Source: Pollenia angustigena
Taxonomy: Eukaryota > Arthropoda > Insecta > Diptera > Polleniidae
Direction: 5' to 3'
Length of the DNA stretch: 64,000 nucleotides
Assembly (NCBI GenBank): GCA_930367215.1
Contig: OV884060.1
Coordinates: 174,789,253-174,853,252 of the forward strand
Below, one piece after another: positions 50,468-62,183 of this stretch (the first letter of the stretch is position 1; each line of letters starts with the position of its first letter). The notes beneath the pieces were generated by a model. The model did not search any database and was not told the origin of the DNA. It saw only the letters and a list, made by a program, of their open reading frames with translations. A program made the position numbers and the translations under genes.

Positions 50468-53398
50468 TCAAGAGAATTTCACTCTAAGTCAAATTTTCAA
50501 AAATGTATAAAAATTTTCACAAATACAATTTGGATAAAGTGCTTATAGGTTATTGTAGCCCTGTCCATAGTCTTCATTTTCTATTAGGTGTGATTCCCTG
50601 CGATCGAAGGGTTTGGACACAGTGGCCATATCCCTACCACAGAACTTTCAAGAGAATTTCACTCAAAGTCAAATTTTCAAAAATGTATAAAAATTTTCAC
50701 AAATACAATTTGGATAAAGTGCTTGTAGGTTATTGAAGCTTATAGGTTATTGTAGCCCTGTCCATAGTCTTCATTTTCCATTAGGTTTGATTCCCTGCGA
50801 TCGAAGGGTTTGGACACAGTGGCCATATCCCTCACACAGCACTTTCAAGAGAATTTCAGTCTAAGTCAAATTTTCAAAAATGTATAAAAATTTTCACAAA
50901 TACAGTTTAGATAAAGTGCTTATAGGTTATTGTAGCCCTGTCCATAGTCTTCATTTTCCATTACGTTTGGTTCCCTGCGATCGAAGGGCTTGGACACAGT
51001 GGCCATATCCCTCACACAGCACTTTCAAGAGAATTTCACTCTAAGTCAAATTTTCAAAAATGTATAAACATTTTCACAAATACAATTTGGATAAAGTCCT
51101 TATAGGTTATTGTAGCCCTGTCCATAGTCTTCATTTTCCATTAGGTTTGATTCCCTGCGAGCGAAGGGTTTGGACACAGTGGCCATATCCCTCACACAGC
51201 ACTTTCAAGAGAATTTCACTCTAAGTTAAATTTTCAAAAATGTATAAAAATTTTCACAAATACAATTTGGATAAATTGCTTATAGGTTATTGTAGCCCTG
51301 TCCATAGTCTTCATTTTCTATTAGGTGTGATTCCCTGCGATCGAAGGGTTTGGACACAGTGGCCATATCCCTCACACAGCACTTTCAAGAGAATTTCACT
51401 CTAAGTCAAATTTTCAAAAATGTATAAAAATTTTCACAAATACAATTTGGATAAAGTGCTTATAGGTTATTGTAGCCCTGTCCATAGTCTTCATTTTCCA
51501 TTAGGTTTGATTCCCTGCGATCGAAGGGTTTGTACACAGTGGCCATATCCCTCACACAGCACTTTCAAGAGAATTTCACTCTAAGTCAAATTTTCAAAAA
51601 TGTATAAACATTTTCACAAATACAATTTGGATAAAGTGCTTATAGGTTATTGTAGCCCTGTCCATAGTCTTCATTTTCCATTAGGTTTGATTCCCTGCGA
51701 TCGAAGGGTTTGGACACAGTGGCCATATCCCTCACACAGCACTTTCAAGAGAATTTCACTCTAAGTCAAATTTTCAAAAATGTATAAACATTTTCACAAA
51801 TACAATTTGGATAAAGTGCTTATAGGTTATTGTAGCCCTGTCCATAGTCTTCGTTTTCTATTAGGTGTGATTCCCTGCGATCGAAGGGTTTGGACACAGT
51901 GGCCATATCCCTCACACAGCACTTTCAAGAGAATTTCACTCTAAGTCAAATTTTCAAAAATGTATAAAAATTTTCACAAATACAATTTGGATAAAGTGCT
52001 TATAGGTTATTGTAGCCCTGTCCATAGTCTTCATTTTCTATTAGGTGTGATTCCCTGCGATCGAAGGGTTTGGACACAGTGGCCATATCCCTCACACAGC
52101 ACTTTCAAGAGAATTTCACTCTAAGTCAAATTTTCAAAAATGTATAAAAATTTTCACAAATACAATTTGGATAAAGTGCTTATAGGTTATTGTAGCCCTG
52201 TCCATAGTCTTCATTTTCCATTAGGTTTGGTTCCCTGCGATCGAAGGGTTTGGACACAGTGGAAATATCCCTCACACAGCACTTTCAAGAGAATTTCACT
52301 CTAAGTCAAATTTTCAAAAATGTATAAACATTTTCACAAATACAATTTGGATAAAGTGCTTATAGGTTATTGTAGCCCTGTCCATAGTCTTCATTTTCTA
52401 TTAGGTGTGATTCCCTGCGATGGAAGGGTTTGGACACAGTGGCCATATCCCTCACACAGCACTTTCAAGAGAATTTCACTCTAAGTCAAATTTTTAAAAA
52501 TATATAAAAATTTTCACAAATACAATTTGGATAAAGTGCTTATAGGTTATTGTAGCCCTGTCCATAGTCTTCATTTTCTATTAGGTGTGATTCCCTGCGA
52601 TCGAAGGGTTTTGACACAGTGGCCATATCCCTACCACAGAACTTTCAAGAGAATTTCACTCTAAGTCAAATTTTCAAAAATGTATAAAAATTTTCACAAA
52701 TACAATTTGGATAAAGTGCTTATAGGTTATTGTAGCTTATAGGTTTTTGTAGCCCTGTCCATAGTCTTCATTTTCCATTAGGTTTGATTCCCTGCGATCG
52801 AAGGGTTTGGACACAGTGGCCATATCTCTCACACAGCACTTTCAAGAGAATTTCACTCTAAGTCAAATTTTCAAAAATGTATAAAAATTTTCACAAATAC
52901 AGTTTGGATAAAGTGCTTATAGGTTATTGTAGCCCTGTCCATAGTCTTCATTTTCCATTAGGTTTGGTTCCCGGCGATCGAAGGGTTTGGACACAGTGGC
53001 CATATCCCTCACACAGCACTTTCAAGAGAATTTCACTCTAAGTCAAACTTTCAAAAATGTATAAACATTTTCACAAATACAATTTGGATAAAGTGCTTAT
53101 AGGTTATTGTAGCCCTGTCCATAGTCTTCATTTTCCATTTGATTTGATTCCCTGCGATCGAAGGGTTTGGACACAGTGGCCATATCCCTCACACAGCACT
53201 TTCAAGAGAATTTCACTCTAAGTTAAATTTTCAAAAATGTATAAAAATGTTCACAAATACAATTTGGATAAAGTGCTTATCGGTTATTGTAGCTTATAGG
53301 TTATTGTAGCCCTGTCCATAGTCTTCATTTTCCATTAGGTTTGATTCCCTGCGATCGAAGGGTTTGGACACAGTGGCCATATCCCTCACACAGCACTT
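50468..53398 (+). repeat. Long-range duplicated block, right copy
   Basis: This matches 30962-33892 at +19,506 including the CACTCAAAGTC state, which turns the usual TAA of the chance frame into AAA at both sites. Differences are few: CAGTCTAAG near 50858, the monomer at 51205 (TTAAATTTTC with AAATTGCTT) and GTGGAAATATCC near 52261. Just past the end, one monomer present on the left (33893-34072 or its neighbour) is missing, and the offset becomes 19,326. Confidence 0.92.
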
Positions 53399-55086
53399 TC
53401 AAGAGAATTTCACTCTAAGTCAAATTTTTAAAAATGTATAAAAATTTTCACAAATACAATTTGGATAAAGTGCTTATAGGTTATTGTAGCCCTGTCCATA
53501 GTCTTTATTTTCTATTAGGTGTGATTCCCTGCGATCGAAGGGTTTGGACACAGTGGCCATATCCCTCACACAGCACTTTCAAGAGAATTTCACTCTAAGT
53601 CAAATTTTCAAAAATGTATAAAAATTTTCACAAATACAATTTGGATAAAGTGCTTATAGGTTATTGTAGCTTATAGGTTTTTGTAGCCCTGTCCATAGTC
53701 TTCATTTTCCATTAGGTTTGATTCCCTGCGATCGAAGGGTTTGGACACAGTGGCCATATCTCTCACACAGCACTTTCAAGAGAATTTCACTCTAAGTCAA
53801 ATTTTCAAAAATGTATAAAAATTTTCACAAATACAATTTGGATAAAGTGCTTATAGGTTATTGTAGCCCTGTCCATAGTCTTCATTTTCCATTAGGTTTG
53901 GTTCCCTGCGATCGAAGGGTTTGGACACAGTGGCCATATCCCTCACACAGCACTTTCAAGAGAATTTCACTCTAAGTCAAATTTTCAAAAATGTATAAAC
54001 ATTTTCTCAAATACAATTTGGATAAAGTGCTTATAGGTTATTGTAGCCCTGTCCATAGTCTTCATTTTCCATTAGGTTTGATTCCCTGCGATCGAAGGGT
54101 TTGGACACAGTGGCCATATCCCTCACACAGCACTTTCAAGAGAATTTCACTCTAAGTTAAATTTTCAAAAATGTATAAAAATTTTCACAAATACAATTTG
54201 GATAAAGTGCTTATCGGTTATTGTAGCTTATAGGTTATTGTAGTCCTGTCCATAGTCTTCATTTTCCATTAGGTTTGATTCCCTGCGATCGAAGGGTTTG
54301 GACATAGTGGCCATATCCCTCACACAGCACTTTCAAGAGAATTTCACTCTAAGTCAAATTTTTAAAAATGTATAAAAATTTTCACAAATACAATTTGGAT
54401 AAAGTGCTTATAGGTTATTGTAGCCCTGTCCATAGTCTTCATTTTCCATTAGGTTTGATTCCCTGCGATCGAAGGGTTTGGACACAGTGGCCATATCCCT
54501 CACACAGCACTTTCAAGAGAATTTCACTCTAAGTCAAATTTTCAAAAATGTATAAACATTTTCACAAATACAATTTGGATAAAGTGCTTAAAGGTTATTG
54601 TAGCCCTGTCCATAGTCTTCATTTTCTATTAGGTGTGATTCCCTGCGATGGAAGGGTTTGGACACAGTGGCCATATCCCTCACACAGCACTTTCAAGAGA
54701 ATTTCACTCTAAGTTAAATTTTCAAAAATGTATAAAAATTTTCACAAATACAATTTGGATAAAGTGCTTATCGGTTATTGTAGCTTATAGGTTATTGTAG
54801 CCCTGTCCATAGTCTTCATTTTCCATTAGGTTTGATTCCCTGCGATCGAAGGGTTTGGACACAGTGGCCATATCCCTCACACAGAACTTTCAAGAGAATT
54901 TCACTCTAAGTCAAATTTTCAAAAATGTATAAAAATTTTCACAAATACAATTTGGATAAAGTGCTTATAGGTTATTGTAGCTTATAGGTTTTTGTAGCCC
55001 TGTCCATAGTCTTCATTTTCCATTAGGTTTGATTCCCTGCGATCGAAGGGTTTGGACACAGTGGCCATATCTCTCACACAGCACTT
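52842..55086 (+). repeat. 12-monomer HOR (2245 bp), copy 1
   Basis: Twelve monomers, five expanded (53202, 53579, 54136, 54693, 54890), make 2245 bp. The unit divides into a 5-monomer part of 934 bp and a 7-monomer part of 1311 bp, marked by GCTTATAGGTTTTTG at 52735, 53669 and 54980. The first part carries GTTCCCGGCG (52967), AAACTTTCAAAAATG and CCATTTGATTTG; the second carries TAGTCCTGTCC and GGACATAGTGG. Confidence 0.92.
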
Positions 55087-57331
55087 TCAAGAGAATTTCA
55101 CTCTAAGTCAAATTTTCAAAAATGTATAAAAATTTTCACAAATACAGTTTGGATAAAGTGCTTATAGGTTATTGTAGCCCTGTCCATAGTCTTCATTTTC
55201 CATTAGGTTTGGTTCCCGGCGATCGAAGGGTTTGGACACAGTGGCCATATCCCTCACACAGCACTTTCAAGAGAATTTCACTCTAAGTCAAACTTTCAAA
55301 AATGTATAAACATTTTCACAAATACAATTTGGATAAAGTGCTTATAGGTTATTGTAGCCCTGTCCATAGTCTTCATTTTCCATTTGATTTGATTCCCTGC
55401 GATCGAAGGGTTTGGACACAGTGGCCATATCCCTCACACAGCACTTTCAAGAGAATTTCACTCTAAGTTAAATTTTCAAAAATGTATAAAAATGTTCACA
55501 AATACAATTTGGATAAAGTGCTTATCGGTTATTGTAGCTTATAGGTTATTGTAGCCCTGTCCATAGTCTTCATTTTCCATTAGGTTTGATTCCCTGCGAT
55601 CGAAGGGTTTGGACACAGTGGCCATATCCCTCACACAGCACTTTCAAGAGAATTTCACTCTAAGTCAAATTTTTAAAAATGTATAAAAATTTTCACAAAT
55701 ACAATTTGGATAAAGTGCTTATAGGTTATTGTAGCCCTGTCCATAGTCTTTATTTTCTATTAGGTGTGATTCCCTGCGATCGAAGGGTTTGGACACAGTG
55801 GCCATATCCCTCACACAGCACTTTCAAGAGAATTTCACTCTAAGTCAAATTTTCAAAAATGTATAAAAATTTTCACAAATACAATTTGGATAAAGTGCTT
55901 ATAGGTTATTGTAGCTTATAGGTTTTTGTAGCCCTGTCCATAGTCTTCATTTTCCATTAGGTTTGATTCCCTGCGATCGAAGGGTTTGGACACAGTGGCC
56001 ATATCTCTCACACAGCACTTTCAAGAGAATTTCACTCTAAGTCAAATTTTCAAAAATGTATAAAAATTTTCACAAATACAGTTTGGATAAAGTGCTTATA
56101 GGTTATTGTAGCCCTGTCCATAGTCTTCATTTTCCATTAGGTTTGGTTCCCTGCGATCGAAGGGTTTGGACACAGTGGCCATATCCCTCACACAGCACTT
56201 TCAAGAGAATTTCACTCTAAGTCAAATTTTCAAAAATGTATAAACATTTTCACAAATACAATTTGGATAAAGTGCTTATAGGTTATTGTAGCCCTGTCCA
56301 TAGTCTTCATTTTCCATTAGGTTTGATTCCCTGCGATCGAAGGGTTTGGACACAGTGGCCATATCCCTCACACAGCACTTTCAAGAGAATTTCACTCTAA
56401 GTTAAATTTTCAAAAATGTATAAAAATTTTCACAAATACAATTTGGATAAAGTGCTTATCGGTTATTGTAGCTTATAGGTTATTGTAGTCCTGTCCATAG
56501 TCTTCATTTTCCATTAGGTTTGATTCCCTGCGATCGAAGGGTTTGGACATAGTGGCCATATCCCTCACACAGCACTTTCAAGAGAATTTCACTCTAAGTC
56601 AAATTTTTAAAAATGTATAAAAATTTTCACAAATACAATTTGGATAAAGTGCTTATAGGTTATTGTAGCCCTGTCCATAGTCTTCATTTTCCATTAGGTT
56701 TGGTTCCCTGCGATCGAAGGGTTTGGACACAGTGGCCATATCCCTCACACAGCACTTTCAAGAGAATTTCACTCTAAGTCAAATTTTCAAAAATGTATAA
56801 ACATTTTCACAAATACAATTTGGATAAAGTGCTTAAAGGTTATTGTAGCCCTGTCCATAGTCTTCATTTTCTATTAGGTGTGATTCCCTGCGATGGAAGG
56901 GTTTGGACACAGTGGCCATATCCCTCACACAGCACTTTCAAGAGAATTTCACTCTAAGTTAAATTTTCAAAAATGTATAAAAATTTTCACAAATACAATT
57001 TGGATAAAGTGCTTATCGGTTATTGTAGCTTATAGGTTATTGTAGCCCTGTCCATAGTCTTCATTTTCCATTAGGTTTGATTCCCTGCGATCGAAGGGTT
57101 TGGACACAGTGGCCATATCCCTCACACAGAACTTTCAAGAGAATTTCACTCTAAGTCAAATTTTCAAAAATGTATAAAAATTTTCACAAATACAATTTGG
57201 ATAAAGTGCTTATAGGTTATTGTAGCTTATAGGTTTTTGTAGCCCTGTCCATAGTCTTCATTTTCCATTAGGTTTGATTCCCTGCGATCGAAGGGTTTGG
57301 ACACAGTGGCCATATCTCTCACACAGCACTT
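55087..57331 (+). repeat. 12-monomer HOR, copy 2
   Basis: This follows copy 1 at exactly +2245, with GTTCCCGGCG at 55212 and GCTTATAGGTTTTTG at 55914 and 57225. Expanded monomers are at 55447, 55824, 56381, 56938 and 57135. Occasional differences (for example CAATTTGG versus CAGTTTGG and TTTGATT versus TTTGGTT in single monomers) show the two copies are close but not identical. Confidence 0.92.
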
Positions 57332-58265
57332 TCAAGAGAATTTCACTCTAAGTCAAATTTTCAAAAATGTATAAAAATTTTCACAAATACAGTTTGGATA
57401 AAGTGCTTATAGGTTATTGTAGCCCTGTCCATAGTCTTCATTTTGCATTAGGTTTGGTTCCCTGCGATCGAAGGGTTTGGACACAGTGGCCATATCCCTC
57501 ACACAGCACTTTCAAGAGAATTTCACTCTAAGTCAAATTTTCAAAAATGTATAAACATTTTCACAAATACAATTTGGATAAAGTGCTTATAGGTTATTGT
57601 AGCCCTGTCCATAGTCTTCATTTTCCATTAGGTTTGATTCCCTGCGATCGAAGGGTTTGGACACAGTGGCCATATCCCTCACACAGCACTTTCAAGAGAA
57701 TTTCACTCTAAGTTAAATTTTCAAAAATGTATAAAAATTTTCACAAATACAATTTGGATAAAGTGCTTATCGGTTATTGTAGCTTATAGGTTATTGTAGC
57801 CCTGTCCATAGTCTTCATTTTCCATTAGGTTTGATTCCCTGCGATCGAAGGGTTTGGACACAGTGGCCATATCCCTCACACAGCACTTTCAAGAGAATTT
57901 CACTCTAAGTCAAATTTTTAAAAATGTATAAAAATTTTCACAAATACAATTTGGATAAAGTGCTTATAGGTTATTGTAGCCCTGTCCATAGTCTTCATTT
58001 TCTATTAGGTTTGATTTTCTGCGATCGAAGGGTTTGGACACAGTGGCCATATCCCTACCACAGAACTTTCAAGAGAATTTCACTCTAAGTCAAATTTTCA
58101 AAAATGTATAAAAATTTTCACAAATACAATTTGGATAAAGTGCTTATAGGTTATTGTAGCTTATAGGTTTTTGTAGCCCTGTCCATAGTCTTCATTTTCC
58201 ATTAGGTTTGATTCCCTGCGATCGAAGGGTTTGGACACAGTGGCCATATCTCTCACACAGCACTT
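57332..58265 (+). repeat. 5-monomer HOR (934 bp), copy 1
   Basis: Monomer lengths run 180, 180, 197, 180, 197. The unit contains TTTTGCATTAGGTTTGG, then the AAGTTAAATTTTC monomer with TATCGG expansion, a TTTTTAAAAATG monomer, and the CTACCACAGAAC then GGTTTTTGTAG expanded pair. A private GGTTTGATTTTCTG state lies near 58010. The same order occurs as the shorter half of the 2245-bp unit. Confidence 0.93.
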
Positions 58266-59199
58266 TCAAGAGAATTTCACTCTAAGTCAAATTTTCAAAA
58301 ATGTATAAAAATTTTCACAAATACAGTTTGGATAAAGTGCTTATAGGTTATTGTAGCCCTGTCCATAGTCTTCATTTTGCATTAGGTTTGGTTCCCTGCG
58401 ATCGAAGGGTTTGGACACAGTGGCCATATCCCTCACACAGCACTTTCAAGAGAATTTCACTCTAAGTCAAATTTTCAAAAATGTATAAACATTTTCACAA
58501 ATACAATTTGGATAAAGTGCTTATAGGTTATTGTAGCCCTGTCCATAGTCTTCATTTTCCATTAGGTTTGATTCCCTGCGATCGAAGGGTTTGGACACAG
58601 TGGCCATATCCCTCACACAGCACTTTCAAGAGAATTTCACTCTAAGTTAAATTTTCAAAAATGTATAAAAATTTTCACAAATACAATTTGGATAAAGTGC
58701 TTATCGGTTATTGTAGCTTATAGGTTATTGTAGCCCTGTCCATAGTCTTCATTTTCCATTAGGTTTGATTCCCTGCGATCGAAGGGTTTGGACACAGTGG
58801 CCATATCCCTCACACAGCACTTTCAAGAGAATTTCACTCTAAGTCAAATTTTTAAAAATGTATAAAAATTTTCACAAATACAATTTGGATAAAGTGCTTA
58901 TAGGTTATTGTAGCCCTGTCCATAGTCTTCATTTTCTATTAGGTGTGATTCCCTGCGATCGAAGGGTTTGGACACAGTGGCCATATCCCTACCACAGAAC
59001 TTTCAAGAGAATTTCACTCTAAGTCAAATTTTCAAAAATGTATAAAAATTTTCACAAATACAATTTGGATAAAGTGCTTATAGGTTATTGTAGCTTATAG
59101 GTTTTTGTAGCCCTGTCCATAGTCTTCATTTTCCATTAGGTTTGATTCCCTGCGATCGAAGGGTTTGGACACAGTGGCCATATCTCTCACACAGCACTT
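58266..59199 (+). repeat. 5-monomer HOR, copy 2
   Basis: This repeats the preceding 934 bp with monomers at 58266, 58446, 58626, 58823 and 59003. A third copy begins at 59200 with the same first monomer (TTTTGCATTAGG) but changes at 59380 to a CAGTTTGG monomer with CACTGTAAG. The pentamer therefore stops after two complete copies. Confidence 0.93.
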
Positions 59200-60116
59200 T
59201 CAAGAGAATTTCACTCTAAGTCAAATTTTCAAAAATGTATAAAAATTTTCACAAATACAGTTTGGATAAAGTGCTTATAGGTTATTGTAGCCCTGTCCAT
59301 AGTCTTCATTTTGCATTAGGTTTGGTTCCCTGCGATCGAAGGGTTTGGACACAGTGGCCATATCCCTCACACAGCACTTTCAAGAGAATTTCACTGTAAG
59401 TCAAATTTTCAAAAATGTATAAAAATTTTCACAAATACAGTTTGGATAAAGTGCTTATAGGTTATTGTAGCCCTGTCCATAGTCTTCATTTTCCATTAGG
59501 TTTTATTCCCTGCGATCGAAGGGTTTGGACACAGTGGCCATATCCCTCACACAGCACTTTCAAGAGAATTTCACTCTAAGTAAAATTTTCAAAAATGTAT
59601 AAAAATTTTCACAAATACAATTTGGATAAAGTGCTTATAGGTTATTGTAGCCCAGTCCATAGTCTTCATTTTCCATTAGGTTTTATTCCCTGCGATCGAA
59701 GGGTTTGGACACAGTGGCCATATCCCTCACACAGCACTTTCAAGAGAATTTCACTCTAAGTCAAATTTTCAAAAATGTATAAAAATTTTCACAAATACAA
59801 TTTGGATAAAGTGCTTATCGGTTATTGTAGCTTATAGGTTATTGTAGCCCTGTCCATAGTCTTCATTTTCCATTAGGTTTCATTCCCTGCGATCGAAGGG
59901 TTTGGACACAGTGGCCATATCCCTCACACAGCACTTTCAAGAGAATTTCACTCTAAGTCAAATTTTCAAAAATGTATAAAAATTTTCACAAATACAATTT
60001 GGATAAAGTGCTTAAAGGTTATTGTAGCCCTGTCCATAGTCTTCATTTTCCATTAGGTTTGGTTCCCTGCGATCGAAGGGTTTGGACACAGTGGCCATAT
60101 CCCTCACACAGCACTT
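59200..60116 (+). repeat. Block homologous to 36318-37054 plus one monomer
   Basis: Monomers 59200-59936 match 36318-37054 at an offset of 22,882, with AAGTAAAATTTTC, GGTTTTATTCCC and GGTTTCATTCCC. A private GTAGCCCAGTCC is near 59651. The monomer at 59937 carries CTTAAAGGTTATTG, which recurs at 61693, so 59937 begins similarity to 61627. Confidence 0.82.
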
Positions 60117-60331
60117 TCAAGAGAATTTCACTCTAAGTCAGAATTTCACTCTAAGTCAAATTTTCAAAAATGTATAAAAATTTTCACAAATACAATTTGG
60201 ATAAAGTGCTTATAGGTTATTGTAGCTTATAGGTTATTGTAGCCCTGTCCATAGTCTTAATTTTTCATTAGTTTTGATACCCTGCGATCGAAGGGTTTGG
60301 ACACAGTGGCCATATCCCTCACACAGCACTT
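60117..60331 (+). repeat. Longest monomer (215 bp) with an 18-bp duplication
   Basis: Besides the common 17-bp expansion, this copy duplicates GAATTTCACTCTAAGTCA in tandem (60123-60140 and 60141-60158), giving 215 bp. It is the only 18-bp duplication in the window, at a site different from the 17-bp one. It also carries a private GATACCCTGCG. Because 18 is a multiple of three, the duplication only adds a second TAA to the chance frame. Confidence 0.95.
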
Positions 60332-62183
60332 TCAAGAGAATTTCACTCTAAGTCAAATTTTCAAAAATGTATAAAAATTTTCACAAATACAGTTTGGATA
60401 AAGTGCTTATAGGATATTGTAGCCCTGTCCATAGTCTTCATTTTCCATTAGGTTTGGTTCCCTGCGATCGAAGGGTTTGGAGACAGTGGCCATATCCCTC
60501 ACACAGCACTTTCAAGAGAATTTCACTCTAAGTCAAATTTTCAAAAATGTATAAAAATTTTCACAAATACAAATTTGGATAAAGTGCTTATAAGTTATTG
60601 TAGCCCTGTCCATAGTCTTCATTTTCCATTAGGTTTGGTTCCCTGCGATCGAAGGGTTTGGACACAGTGGCCATATCCCTCACACAGCACTTTCAAGAGA
60701 ATTTCACTCTAAGTCAAATTTTCAAAAATGTATAAACATTTTCACAAATACAATTTGGATAAAGTGCTTATAGGTTATTGTAGCCCTGTCCATAGTCTTC
60801 ATTTTCTATTAGGTGTGATTTCCTGCGATCGAAGGGTTTGGACACAGTGGCCATATCCCTCACACAGCACTTTCAAGAGAATTTCACTCTAAGTCAAATT
60901 TTCAAAAATGTATAAAAATTTTCACAAATACAGTTTGGATAAAGTGCTTATAGGTTATTGTAGCCCTGTCCATAGTCTTCATTTTCCATTAGGTTTGATT
61001 CCCTGCGATCGAAGGGCTTGGACACAGTGGCCATATCCCTCACACAGCACTTTCAAGAGAATTTCACTCTAAGTCAAATTTTCAAAAATGTATAAAAATT
61101 TTCACAAATACAATTTGGATAAAGTGCTTATCGGTTATTGTAGCTTATAGGTTATTGTAGCCCTGTCTATAGTCTTAATTTTTCATTAGGTTTGATTCCC
61201 TGCGATCGAAGGGCTTGGACACAGTGGCCATATCCCTCACACAGCACTTTCAAGAGAATTTCACTCTAAGTCAAATTTTCAAAAATGTATAAAAATTTTC
61301 ACAAATACAGTTTGGATAAAGTGCTTATAGGTTATTGTAGCCCTGTCCATAGTCTTCATTTTCCATTAGGTTTGATTCCCTGCGATCGAAGGGCTTGGAC
61401 ACAGTGGCCATATCCCTCACACAGCACTTTCAAGAGAATTTCACTCTAAGTCAAATTTTCAAAAATGTATAAAAATTTTCACAAATACAATTTGGATAAA
61501 GTGCTTATCGGTTATTGTAGCTTATAGGTTATTGTAGCCCTGTCCATAGTCTTCATTTTCCATTAGGTTTCATTCCCTGCGATCGAAGGGTTTGGACACA
61601 GTGGCCATATCCCTCACACAGCACTTTCAAGAGAATTTCACTCTAAGTCAAATTTTCAAAAATGTATAAAAATTTTCACAAATACAATTTGGATAAAGTG
61701 CTTAAAGGTTATTGTAGCCCTGTCCATAGTCTTCATTTTCCATTAGGTTTGGTTCCCTGCGATCGAAGGGTTTGGACACAGTGGCCATATCCCTCACACA
61801 GCACTTTCAAGAGAATTTCACTCTAAGTCAAATTTTCAAAAATGTATAAACATTTTCACAAATACAATTTGGATAAAGTGCTTATAGGTTATTGTAGCCC
61901 TGTCCATAGTCTTCATTTTCTATTAGGTGTGATTTCCTGCGATCAAAGGGTTTGGACACAGTGGCCATATCCCTCACACAGCACTTTCAAGAGAATTTCA
62001 CTCTAAGTCAAATTTTCAAAAATGTATAAAAATTTTCACAAATACAATTTGGATAAAGTGCTTATAGGTTATTGTAGCTTATAAGTTATTGTAGCCCTGT
62101 CCATAGTCTTAATTTTTCATTAGTTTTGATTCCCTGCGATCGAAGGGTTTGGACACAGTGGCCATATCCCTCACACAGCACTT
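60332..62183 (+). repeat. Ten-monomer mosaic unit (1852 bp)
   Basis: The first three monomers (AGGATATTG with GGAGACAG, the 181-bp ATACAAATTTGG copy, the TATAAACA copy) recur at 62184-62724, 1852 bases on. The rest do not, so this is a partial duplication. Two 377-bp pairs of a CAGTTTGG monomer with GGGCTTGG and an expanded TATCGG monomer lie at 60873-61249 and 61250-61626. Private marks are GATCAAAGGG near 61942 and GCTTATAAG near 62078. Confidence 0.82.

Noticed and set aside
50503..50736. 77-codon open frame
   Set aside because: It is the duplicate of the frame at 30997, inside the same long-range duplication, and not an independent gene.
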